Of a stretch of 64,000 nt of DNA, positions 44,245-52,957 are shown in pieces. The translations under genes and the position numbers were made by a program. Within the stretch, counting starts at the first letter, position 1, and every line of letters begins with the position of its first letter. The notes under the pieces are model-generated. The model did not search any database and was not told the DNA's origin. It saw only the letters and a program-made list of their open reading frames with translations. Location of the stretch: positions 240,176-304,175 of the forward strand of contig SUWW01000002.1 in NCBI GenBank assembly GCA_015061285.1. Reading direction: 5' to 3'. The DNA comes from Bacteroidales bacterium. Lineage in GTDB: Bacteria; Bacteroidota; Bacteroidia; Bacteroidales; Marinilabiliaceae.

Positions 44245-45441
44245 CTATTCTATTTCTTTGCCATTATTATACGAAACAATCTCAGAATCAGGGTATTTAG
44301 CAATTATGCTTTTCTGAAGATCTTCAGCCTCTTTGCGCGTAGCATAAGTACCTAAAAGATAATTATAGCGTCGACCAGTGTAGTGTTCAATCACGCTATG
44401 TCCTTCGATTCGCGAATCGATATTCAATGGCGTCTTTGATTGTGCAATACGCACTGTGTATATAAGTCCAACAAACGAAGCTGCATCAGGCGACGCGAAA
44501 TATACATTCTTGCCAAACTTGAATGCCGACAAATTCACATATCGACCAGGATTGATGCGTATGTCAGTCATTAAACGATTGAGGTTGACAGCAGATTCGT
44601 TTAGATTGTTATATAGTTCGGCATCAGATAGGAGCATACCGAGCGACCCTTGGGCGCTGTCGAGTTGATTAACAACATTTTCGATGCCATCGAGGGCCGC
44701 TTGCATAGCTGGCATTGCAGCATCGAGGTTGGTGGCAATGTTAGCAAAATGAGTGAAAATAGTGTCGATTTCATTTGTTTGGCTATTGATTATGGCAAAT
44801 GTAGAATCGGCACTTTCGAGCACTTGATTAAGCATACCATTATGAGCAGTAAGTTTGGACAAATTGTAGCTTACAGCTTCAAAATTTTTCATAGTAGCGT
44901 TGAGAGCCTCAATACTTTGACTAAGACTTTTACCATTAGGGCCACCAAAGAAATTAGACATGTCGGCAAGCAAAGAGTCTACACGAACCATAAGAACTTC
45001 GGCCTTATCCTTCATTGGTAGGATTTGCTGAGTGAGGTCTTTGCGCACAAACGAAGCAAGCGTATCGCCCCATGAATGCATCTTATCCGACTGAGAAAAA
45101 ACTATGCTTATGCCTCTACTACCAAGCAGATCAGTGCTAAATATTTCAGCTACCGAACCTTGGGGAATATCGCTAATCTTCTCAATGTTCATAGCTACAC
45201 AGAAACGTTGTTCGCTCGGAGCTGTAGTATTAATAGTTATGGAACGCACAGTGCCTATTTGGTAACCATTGAAGAAAATAGGCGAAGAATCGGTTATTCC
45301 ATTAACATCGGCAAAACAGGCATAATAGATACTACCACGCGAAAAAGCATTGTGTCCTCGTAGGTAATTCATACCAAGAATAAGTACAATTATGCCGCAG
45401 ATGGCAAATATGCCAATGCGAAAATTTCGATTGATAGTCAT
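44245..45441 (-). CDS. MCE (MlaD-type) lipid-transport protein with C-terminal SPOR-like domain
   Basis: This 398-residue protein has an N-terminal membrane anchor (IGIFAICGIIVLILGMNYL). The MCE domain (about 36-120: DVNGITDSSPIFFNGYQIG, EIFSTDLLGSRGISI) is followed by a long helical region (about 140-300). The last ~75 residues (YTVRIAQSKTPLN, then YNYLLGTYATRKEAEDLQKS) resemble a SPOR peptidoglycan-binding repeat. MCE proteins form hexameric channels that carry phospholipids between the membranes. The SPOR-like end is unusual for MCE proteins and mirrors the SPOR tail of the amidase encoded immediately upstream (12 bp). Confidence 0.85.
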   Translation of the reverse strand: MTINRNFRIGIFAICGIIVLILGMNYLRGHNAFSRGSIYYACFADVNGITDSSPIFFNGYQIGTVRSITINTTAPSEQRFCVAMNIEKISDIPQGSVAEIFSTDLLGSRGISIVFSQSDKMHSWGDTLASFVRKDLTQQILPMKDKAEVLMVRVDSLLADMSNFFGGPNGKSLSQSIEALNATMKNFEAVSYNLSKLTAHNGMLNQVLESADSTFAIINSQTNEIDTIFTHFANIATNLDAAMPAMQAALDGIENVVNQLDSAQGSLGMLLSDAELYNNLNESAVNLNRLMTDIRINPGRYVNLSAFKFGKNVYFASPDAASFVGLIYTVRIAQSKTPLNIDSRIEGHSVIEHYTGRRYNYLLGTYATRKEAEDLQKSIIAKYPDSEIVSYNNGKEIE

Positions 45442-45452
45442 ATCACAGTTTT

Positions 45453-46541
45453 TTATTGTTTTGAACGTTTGCGTGCATGTCGCACACTAATTTTTTCAGC
45501 ACCATCGAAAGCCACAATGAAGCAGTCGGGGTAGAGTTTGCGCACTCTATCGAGATTTTTTTGGGCTTCGTCATACGATGTTGTTCGGCATACTATGTAT
45601 TTATACATATCATTCTCTTTCAATTCTTTTACTTCGCCGAGCGATTCAGGGAAATCTTTTTGCTGATTTTTCGACGAGATAATTTGTACATAGAATGATA
45701 TGCCAGTAGGTTCTTCTTTCTTTATTTCGGCCTCTTTGGTGGTTGGTTGCGAAGGCACTATCAATGTGTTGCTATTGTCGTAGCTCTCTTTGTATTTTTT
45801 GAAAGAATTGTATATCGAACGTGCTATTTCATTTTGACCTTCAACAGAATTAATATAGGCCTCTTCTGTAGGATTGCTTATGAAACCAATCTCTATAAGA
45901 ACACTTGGCATAGATGTTTGGCGAAGAACCAAGAAACCGGCTTGTTTTACGCCTCTATTTTCGCGCTGCGACGCCGTAAGACCATCTTGCACAGCAGAAG
46001 CAAATTGAATGCTTTGCCCCAAATAGGCATTCTGCATAAGTTCAAATATTATGTACGACTCTGGTTGTGAAGGATCGAAACCTTCATATTTGTTTGTATA
46101 GTCGTCCTCGAAAGCAATAACCGAGTTTTCTTTTTGAGCCACAGCAAGGTTGTCTTTCGAGCGATGCAAACCAAGTACGTATGTCTCAGCTCCATAAATC
46201 TGAGCGCTTTTGGCCGAATTGGCATGAATAGATATAAACAAGTCTGCACCCGATTTATTGGCAATATTCGCACGCTCATCGAGAGGAACGAAGACATCCT
46301 TATCGCGCGTATATACAACGTTAACTCCTTGAATACTATCGGTGATATATTTACCAACTTGAAGAGCTACTGGAAGTACAATGTCTTTTTCCATACTAAC
46401 CTTTCCTACAGCACCAGAATCCTTACCTCCGTGTCCTGCATCGATAACAACGGTAGTGAGTTTCTTTAGTTGTGCAGAAGTATTAATACTCAATAGTAAC
46501 GCAAGGAGAGTAATAATAGAAAAATATAGTTTAGTCGTCAT
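45453..46541 (-). CDS. amiC: N-acetylmuramoyl-L-alanine amidase with SPOR domain
   Basis: This ~362-residue protein has a signal peptide (MTTKLYFSIITLLALLLSINTSA). The Amidase_3 domain has the zinc ligands in VVIDAGHGGKDSGAVG, SIHANSA and the catalytic Glu in VLIEIGFISNPTEE. The C-terminal SPOR domain (FYVQIISSKNQQKDFPESL...) binds denuded septal glycan. It splits peptidoglycan stem peptides from glycan at division. ATG 46541 is chosen because the signal peptide begins there and a TACTTTTG promoter element lies just upstream, downstream of the alternative in-frame ATG at 46646. Confidence 0.94.
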   Translation of the reverse strand: MTTKLYFSIITLLALLLSINTSAQLKKLTTVVIDAGHGGKDSGAVGKVSMEKDIVLPVALQVGKYITDSIQGVNVVYTRDKDVFVPLDERANIANKSGADLFISIHANSAKSAQIYGAETYVLGLHRSKDNLAVAQKENSVIAFEDDYTNKYEGFDPSQPESYIIFELMQNAYLGQSIQFASAVQDGLTASQRENRGVKQAGFLVLRQTSMPSVLIEIGFISNPTEEAYINSVEGQNEIARSIYNSFKKYKESYDNSNTLIVPSQPTTKEAEIKKEEPTGISFYVQIISSKNQQKDFPESLGEVKELKENDMYKYIVCRTTSYDEAQKNLDRVRKLYPDCFIVAFDGAEKISVRHARKRSKQ

Positions 46542-46559
46542 TGTTAATATAGTATTATG

Positions 46560-46567
46560 CAAAAGTA
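46560..46567 (-). promoter_or_regulatory. TAnnTTTG promoter element for amiC
   Basis: On the minus strand TACTTTTG ends 18 bases before the ATG at 46541. It supports that start over the upstream one. Confidence 0.45.
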
Positions 46568-46696
46568 AATCATTTAGTTCAATATCGTAGATCGTATTGT
46601 TTTTAGTTTTACTTATGGTGTGTATACGTATCATATTGTGTATCATTCATTTTCACACTTATGAAAAAATAGGACGCATAAAAAGTAATTCTACAC

Positions 46697-46704
46697 TATC
46701 TTCG
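46697..46704 (+). promoter_or_regulatory. Near-consensus TAnnTTTG element for dnaX
   Basis: TATCTTCG (one mismatch to TAnnTTTG) ends 20 bases before the dnaX ATG. It is positioned like the element before the Fur-family gene. Confidence 0.3.
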
Positions 46705-46724
46705 CGAGTGAAAGTGAAAAGCAA

Positions 46725-48442
46725 ATGGAATACGTAGTATCAGCACGAAAATATCGCCCAGACACGTTTGACATGGTTGTTGGTCAGCAATCAATAACCA
46801 CTACAATAAAAAACGCTGTTAAGACACATCGAATTGCACATGCATACCTATTTTGCGGTCCTCGAGGAGTAGGCAAAACGACATGTTCCAGAATTTTTGC
46901 AAAAACGATTAATTGCCAAAATTTGTCGGAAAATATCGAGCCATGCAACGAGTGTGAGTCGTGTCGTGCATTCAACGAGAATCGCTCGTTCAATATCCAC
47001 GAGCTTGATGCTGCCAGCAACAACTCGGTAGACGACATACGTATGCTGATAGACCAAGTGCGTGTCCCGCCTCAAGTAGGTAAATACTCTGTGTATATTA
47101 TCGACGAGGTGCACATGCTTACACAACAAGCATTCAATGCTTTTCTAAAAACACTCGAAGAGCCACCTGCATATGCAGTATTTATACTTGCTACTACGGA
47201 AAAACATAAAATCATACCTACGATTATTTCTCGTTGCCAAGTATTTGATTTTAATCGTATTACAATAGATGATGCAACAAAGCACTTGAGCTACGTAGCA
47301 AGTAAAGAAGGCATTACTGCCGACATTGATGGCTTAAGCGTTATAGCACAAAAAGCAGATGGAGCGATGCGTGATGCTCTATCTATTTTCGATCAGATTG
47401 TAGCCTTTTCAGGTAAGAATATTACATATAAAGATGTTGTGAGCAACTTGAATGTGCTCGACTATGATATATTCTTTGAAGTAGTTGATAGCATTATGGC
47501 TCACGATTTTGTAAAAGCCTTACTAACACTCGATAATGTCGTTCGTAAAGGTTTCGATTTGCTCAGTTTCTTAAGTGGTCTTTGCCACCATTTGCGTAAT
47601 TTGCTTGTGGCGCACAACGAAGAGAGTGTGTCGCTACTCGATGTGAGTGAGAAAACTGGGGTGCGCTACAAAGAGCAATCGTCAAAAATGGATGTTGGCT
47701 ACATAATTAAGTTGATAGAGAGCACAGCCAACGCAGAACTTAACTATAAACAAGCGCGAGATAAGCGTCAACACGTTGAAATTTGCTTGTTACGTTGCTG
47801 TATGTTGGGCGACGAAAAAAAAAAGTAATTGAACAACTTAATGCACTCATAAGACGTTTGGGTGTAGCTAAAGCCCAACAGCCGCAAAGCACTCCCCCAT
47901 CGCAAGCGCCAAGCCAACAGCCTGAATCACAAAAAATTAACTATGGGAAAGCAACATCGGTTGCTACCAAAAATGTTTTAGGTTTTTCTCTAAATAGTCT
48001 ATACAATAATGCGGTAAAAGGGACATCGACACCTGTAGAACAGCCCAAAACTATCCAAGAAGAACAAATTACAGAAGATCTTCCAGTTGACATAATGCAA
48101 CTCCATAGCGAATGGGATCGTTTTGCAGAAAGCGTCATAAAAACCGACAACGACTTGTATCTGTTGCTACGTAGCACTAAACCACAACTGAATGGCGTTA
48201 ACATAAATATAGAGGTCACAGCTGCTCAGAGCCAGAAAATATTGGGAAGCCAAGAGCTTTTATGCTATTTGCGAAAAAGCCTACACAATAGTCAACTTAA
48301 CATTAATACAGTAATTAAGAGCGAGTCTTTTGAGCAAGCTGAACACGTATATACATCGCGAGAAAAAATTGACAAAATGGTTGAAGCGAATCCAAGTATT
48401 TTGGATTTGATAAAAGAATTCAACTTAGACCTCGAAGGCTGA
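46725..48442 (+). CDS. dnaX: DNA polymerase III gamma/tau subunit, read across a -1 frameshift site
   Basis: The clamp-loader ATPase has Walker A FCGPRGVGKTTCSRIF, the Cys4 zinc finger (NCQN...CNECESCR), Walker B VYIIDEVHML and the SRC motif TIISRCQVF. The zero frame (46725-47828, 367 residues) ends at a TAA directly after an A10 tract (47815-47824). The continuation lies in the -1 frame (to 48442) and encodes a typical Bacteroidota tau tail (LHSEWDRFAESVIKTDNDLY). The heptamer A-AAA-AAG at 47819-47825 is the same slippery site as in E. coli dnaX. A -1 slip yields a ~572-residue tau, and non-slipped ribosomes yield a short gamma. A homopolymer length error is the alternative. Confidence 0.85.
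47815..47828 (+). promoter_or_regulatory. A10 slippery site with adjacent stop codon in dnaX
   Basis: Ten A residues, then G and an in-frame TAA. In zero frame the codons are GAA AAA AAA AAG TAA, and after a -1 shift GTA ATT GAA continues the open frame. The site could work by ribosomal frameshifting or by polymerase slippage adding one A. No convincing downstream stem-loop was found. Confidence 0.6.
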
Positions 48443-50049
48443 TGTTTCATAAATTTTTAGATGACATAAGCAAAATTGCTATACCAGAGCAACTTAACTG
48501 CCCTACCAACTACACGCCACACCCATTAGCAAAGTTGGCTGCGAGTGAACTTATGCACTATCTTGATAGTAAAGTTGAATGGGCGCAAGAGTTGCAGAGT
48601 GGCAAAATGTTTGGTGTTTTAGTTGTAGAACGCAAAGGCGAATTGGGCTTTTTGGCTGCTTTTTCGGGTAATATTTGTGGTCAAAGCACGCTCGACTACT
48701 TTGTTCCCCCTATCTTCGATTGCCAAAACCCAAACGGAACGTTCAAACGGGAGGAACGAAACATAAGCATCATTAATCAGAATATTGATAATGAAGAACA
48801 CTCGCGAGAAAAGAGAGAGACCCAACAAAATATACAAAAGTTACTCTCAGAAAGAGACATAAAAATTGCTACAGCAAAAGAGGTAATAAAGCGAAACAAA
48901 GCGGAACGAGAGGCTCGTCGACTTGCCGAAACTCTGACATCGGGAGAGGCAGAAAAGTTGATCCGCGAAAGTCAGCACGAAAAGGCAGAACTGCATCGGC
49001 TCAAACTGCACTATAACGCAGAAATTGCCAAAGCACAAAAGCAGTTGCAACATATTGATAATGAGATCCAGAAGCTCAAAAACGAACGCCATCGACGATC
49101 GATAATTTTGCAACGCTGGCTATTTTCTCAATATGTAGTCTCCAACGGATTAGGCTCAAGCCGCTCTATTGGCGACATATTTAGATTCGGAATACATCGC
49201 GAACCACCATCGGGAACGGGCGAATGCGCAGCTCCTAAATTACTTCAGTTTGCCATACGTAATAATCTAAAACCTATTTCGTTAGCCGAATTTTGGTATG
49301 GCAATTCTCCTCGAGGTGTTGTGCGTCAACATGGAGCATTCTACCCAGCTTGTCATCAAAAGTGTGAACCACTTTTGAACTTTATGCTCGAAGGAATCGA
49401 CCACGACAGCGACAAGCGCTTTGAGCGAAACGAAGACAAACTTGAGATTATTTACGAAGACAAATTCATGCTCGCTATTAATAAGCCAAGCGGACTCGCG
49501 AGCGTCGATGGCAACGAAACTGCCGATTCTGCCGAACAACGCATTTCACGCTATTTGGGGCATGATGGGCATCATGTGGTTCATCGCTTAGACATGGAGA
49601 CCTCAGGTGTTTTGATTGCCGCTAAAGATGAGCAGACTTTTACGGCTCTTCAAACACTATTTGAACAGCACAAAATCAGAAAGACTTACATTGCCGTTAT
49701 TAACGGATATGTAACTAATATTGAAGGCATTATAAATATTCCCATTTGTCCCGACATGAACGACCGACCACGTCAAATGGTTGATTATGAGCATGGTAAA
49801 CAAGCCATAACTAAGTATATAGTTCTGTCGCAATCAAACGGTCGCACAAGAGTTGAATTTCAACCACTTACAGGACGCACACATCAGTTAAGAGTACATT
49901 CTGTTGTTGGATTGGGCTACCCTATTGTCGGCGACAATCTTTATGGAGCTAACAACGGTCAGCGATTGATGCTACACGCCTATTCAGTCGACTTTATTCA
50001 TCCTATTACTAACCAAAAGTTAGCTATTAGTTGCGACGCCCCTTTTTGA
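48442..50049 (+). CDS. RluA-family pseudouridine synthase with long N-terminal coiled-coil extension
   Basis: This 535-residue protein has its catalytic domain in residues ~333-535: INKPSGLASVDG, the catalytic Asp in HRLDMETSGVL, and GRTHQLRVHS. It converts uridines in rRNA or tRNA to pseudouridine. The N-terminal ~330 residues are not part of usual RluA. They include a charged coiled coil (about 115-215) and a block at ~215-320 (SNGLGSSRSIGDIFRFG, GTGECAAPKLLQFAI, YPACHQKCEPLL) conserved in a Bacteroidetes/Vibrio-type RluA-like subfamily. It starts on the last base of the dnaX stop and overlaps the convergent lipid kinase gene by 23 bp. Confidence 0.88.
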   Translation: MFHKFLDDISKIAIPEQLNCPTNYTPHPLAKLAASELMHYLDSKVEWAQELQSGKMFGVLVVERKGELGFLAAFSGNICGQSTLDYFVPPIFDCQNPNGTFKREERNISIINQNIDNEEHSREKRETQQNIQKLLSERDIKIATAKEVIKRNKAEREARRLAETLTSGEAEKLIRESQHEKAELHRLKLHYNAEIAKAQKQLQHIDNEIQKLKNERHRRSIILQRWLFSQYVVSNGLGSSRSIGDIFRFGIHREPPSGTGECAAPKLLQFAIRNNLKPISLAEFWYGNSPRGVVRQHGAFYPACHQKCEPLLNFMLEGIDHDSDKRFERNEDKLEIIYEDKFMLAINKPSGLASVDGNETADSAEQRISRYLGHDGHHVVHRLDMETSGVLIAAKDEQTFTALQTLFEQHKIRKTYIAVINGYVTNIEGIINIPICPDMNDRPRQMVDYEHGKQAITKYIVLSQSNGRTRVEFQPLTGRTHQLRVHSVVGLGYPIVGDNLYGANNGQRLMLHAYSVDFIHPITNQKLAISCDAPF

Positions 50050-51109
50050 AGCGTTTACGAAGTTCATCACTAACATTTTGAGATGCATTGGTGAGTGTCG
50101 CTTTTATCTGGTCGACTTGTGAAAGCACATCGTTGCGAAACTCATCGCGAGCCTTTGTAATCTCTAATACTTTCTTATTGATACTGTTATTTAGTTTAGC
50201 TACACTAAAACGCGACGATTCATAGAAGTTGCTACTTGGCACGACAACCGAAAGCGCTTCACTCAACACGTTGATAGTCACCTCACCCGAGAGCATTATG
50301 GGTTCTCCGTCGATATGAGCCATTGTACCCTCACCACAATCGAACTTCACCTGATTGGTGCGGATAATCTCATCATACTCATTCTTATCGATATTTTGGC
50401 TCAGTAGCGACATAGCCATCGACGGAACGGCATAATTAGGGAACTGATTGATTATACAAACGTCCATCAAGCCATCGTTCATTACAGCTTTGGGCGCGAT
50501 ATGTATGTTGTAGCCCCATTGCGACGAATTGGCAAAACTTATCAGAAATGCCTTACGCACAAAGAGTTGCGAATTCATATCGAGTGTATATTCTTTCGGC
50601 TTATATAGAGGGAACTCTGTGGAAATCAGGCGCATATACTGAATAGGACCGCGCACTCTAAGTTTTGCAAACTTATGACCAATAAGAGCATCGAACCCGA
50701 TGCCAGCCACATTGAACGAGTATCGCTCATCACCAAAACTAAGCACATCGATTTTCGACACACACATCTCATTGATAATCTCCACTGCACGGGCAGGTTG
50801 CAGCGATATATCGAGAGCGCGAGCAAGACCATTACCCGACCCTGCGGGAATGATGCCAAGCGCCGTGTTGCTGCCTACAAGAGCCGAAGCCACACTATTC
50901 ACTGTGCCATCGCCACCAACTGCCACAACTACATCAGCTTTGTTGCAAAGCGAGCGCGCTAATTCACGAGCACTAACATCTGGCTTTAGCTTTATCAGTT
51001 CTAAATCAATAAGTTCTGCATTAGTATTAGCCTTAATTATTTTGGTTATACTGCTCTCTCTGCCTATACCAGAACGAGGGTTAATTATGTATGCTATTCT
51101 CTTTTTCAT
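50027..51109 (-). CDS. YegS/DagK-family lipid kinase with C-terminal helical extension
   Basis: This 360-residue kinase has the nucleotide-binding motif VAVGGDGTVNSVASAL and IIPAGSGNGLARAL. The C-terminal beta-sandwich follows (PKAVMNDGLMDVCII, MAHIDGEP). YegS-type enzymes phosphorylate diacylglycerol, sphingosine-like or isoprenoid lipids at the membrane, and Bacteroidales make sphingolipids. Beyond residue ~300 a charged amphipathic helical tail ends in KRFKKGRRN and may add membrane affinity. The 3' end overlaps the convergent rluA-like gene by 23 bp. Substrate is not predictable. Confidence 0.9.
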   Translation of the reverse strand: MKKRIAYIINPRSGIGRESSITKIIKANTNAELIDLELIKLKPDVSARELARSLCNKADVVVAVGGDGTVNSVASALVGSNTALGIIPAGSGNGLARALDISLQPARAVEIINEMCVSKIDVLSFGDERYSFNVAGIGFDALIGHKFAKLRVRGPIQYMRLISTEFPLYKPKEYTLDMNSQLFVRKAFLISFANSSQWGYNIHIAPKAVMNDGLMDVCIINQFPNYAVPSMAMSLLSQNIDKNEYDEIIRTNQVKFDCGEGTMAHIDGEPIMLSGEVTINVLSEALSVVVPSSNFYESSRFSVAKLNNSINKKVLEITKARDEFRNDVLSQVDQIKATLTNASQNVSDELRKRFKKGRRN

Positions 51110-51132
51110 AATTCAAAAACAAGCTGGCTGTA

Positions 51133-51612
51133 TCATTCTTTTTGTAGCATTTCTATAAGCAACATTGCTGCATAATTAGCAGCTTCGGTCATCACCGTGT
51201 ATCTATCACCTTCGACATGTATGATGCGTGTCGTAACTTTATCATTGAGAAGCGCTGCAATCCATACAGTTCCTTGCTTTACAGCACCTTGATCTCCAGG
51301 ACCTGCTACGCCTGTTGTAGCTATTGCACATTGCGTATGCATAACCTTAGCTACCCCTTGAGCCATAGACTTGGCTACTTCACTGCTGACTACTCCATAT
51401 TTGCTTATAACATCGGCTGGCACACCAAGTATTTGTGTTTTTATGCGAGCATCATAGGCCACTACACCTCCACGGAAATAGTTCGAAGAGCCTGGCGTAG
51501 AGGCAATCAGTGCCGACACATTGCCAGCCGTGCAACTTTCGGCGGTTGACACTGTCAGTTGCTTGGCGAGAAGTAGATCGTGAAGTTGATGACTCGTTTC
51601 GATTTTGTCCAT
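51133..51612 (-). CDS. CinA-family nicotinamide-nucleotide amidohydrolase
   Basis: This 159-residue protein equals the stand-alone C-terminal CinA domain (PncC/YgaD). Diagnostic stretches are STAESCTAGNVSALIASTPG, YFRGGVVAYD, SSEVAKSMAQGV and AIATTGVAGPGDQG. It deamidates nicotinamide mononucleotide to recycle the NAD breakdown product. It sits 17 bp after the PrsW gene and 23 bp before the lipid kinase gene, so the three form a likely minus-strand operon. Confidence 0.93.
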   Translation of the reverse strand: MDKIETSHQLHDLLLAKQLTVSTAESCTAGNVSALIASTPGSSNYFRGGVVAYDARIKTQILGVPADVISKYGVVSSEVAKSMAQGVAKVMHTQCAIATTGVAGPGDQGAVKQGTVWIAALLNDKVTTRIIHVEGDRYTVMTEAANYAAMLLIEMLQKE

Positions 51613-51629
51613 TTTATGAATATGTATTA

Positions 51630-52688
51630 TCAGATACTTCCGTTTAGTCTCATTTGCAGCTGTTTACCTCCACGTAAGTATGTCATAAGTAGCACAACGG
51701 AGAGTATCATTATAGTTACACGTATACATAGGAAGAGGAACGAATCGTAGCTACACGACACATCGTAGATGCCATGAAGCAATGCAGGCACGAAGACTGC
51801 GAGTGCGAGCAACGATTTTTTATACGTAGGATAGAGCAACGCAAACGACACAAAATAGCCCGCTATGGCTGCCCAAATGGCGTGAATGAATGGAAGTGAC
51901 GTCAAGCGCGAAATGTTTGCCATGAACGACGACACGTAGTCGAGTTGCGCGTTGATGGTGAGCTGATATTGCACGCCTTCGTATACACCAAAGGCAATGC
52001 CAGACATCAATCCGTAGTACACAAACGTCTGTGGCACAAGTGGTTCACGAGCGCGCAACATAAGTATGATTAGTGGCGATGCCTTCACAAGTTCCTCCGT
52101 AAATCCGACGCCAAGAATGTAGTAGATTAGGCGTTCGGTGAGCGTTCCTTCGGAGTCGAACCAATAGAAGGGGTTGAGACCAACGAAGCCAATGAGCGTC
52201 CAACCAATGAATACGAAAATCTGGGTACCGAAAAATATAGTGAGCGTCACTCGCACCGACACTTGACGCGTTTTGAACAAATAGTAGAAAAATAATCCCC
52301 AAATAACTGAAAAATAGAGTGCTATGCCGTAGAATGCTGCATAGTCGCCAAAGATTGAGAATACGCCCAAAACCATAGGCAACAAACCTATGCATACTAT
52401 AAGCATCAGGTTCTGATTGCTACTCCACACCTCGCGGCGCATAACATTTTCTGGGAAAATGAAATTAGAGCCGATATGCGCCAACTGTTGCCCAAGCGAG
52501 CCTATAGCGCGCACCTTCACTCGGCGACGATGTGCCTTCAACACATCGTCGACAATTAGACCTTTGTACACATTGGCATCATCGGTTATTTTGTCACACT
52601 TGAGTATGTTGCCGCGCTCCACTTTTTCTATCAGATTATCAAGCGTATACGGGCCAAATGTTGTGTTATTTCTAATTATGTAGTACAT
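51630..52688 (-). CDS. prsW: PrsW-family intramembrane metalloprotease with N-terminal GYF_2-like domain
   Basis: This 352-residue protein has an N-terminal soluble ~55-residue module (MYYIIRNNTTFGPYTLDNL, a GYF_2/DUF4339 pattern). About eight membrane helices follow with the M82 motifs GFTEELVKASPL, GIAFGVYEGVQY, FIHAIWAAIAGY and ALLHGIYD. PrsW cleaves anti-sigma factors in Bacillus; the substrate here is unknown, and no anti-sigma gene is adjacent. The GYF_2-like module may bind proline-rich or other protein ligands. Confidence 0.88.
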   Translation of the reverse strand: MYYIIRNNTTFGPYTLDNLIEKVERGNILKCDKITDDANVYKGLIVDDVLKAHRRRVKVRAIGSLGQQLAHIGSNFIFPENVMRREVWSSNQNLMLIVCIGLLPMVLGVFSIFGDYAAFYGIALYFSVIWGLFFYYLFKTRQVSVRVTLTIFFGTQIFVFIGWTLIGFVGLNPFYWFDSEGTLTERLIYYILGVGFTEELVKASPLIILMLRAREPLVPQTFVYYGLMSGIAFGVYEGVQYQLTINAQLDYVSSFMANISRLTSLPFIHAIWAAIAGYFVSFALLYPTYKKSLLALAVFVPALLHGIYDVSCSYDSFLFLCIRVTIMILSVVLLMTYLRGGKQLQMRLNGSI

Positions 52689-52957
52689 CTGAGAAATCTT
52701 GCATAGATATAAGCCACTAAGTTAACCAAAGAGCACACAGTATATAGCAGAAAATACGACTTATATAGTTTTTTATCATGAATATGAATTGTCGAATAAA
52801 GCAAAGCAAACAAACTAATTACTTATAGTTCACCACATTAGCAGTTTGGCGGTCTAATGAAATGAATCTTATACTATTTGTATAAATAGCATTCAATTTG
52901 GTGATACATATTTCGTATTTATTACATTCGCACGAAATCAATTTTACATACATATAT

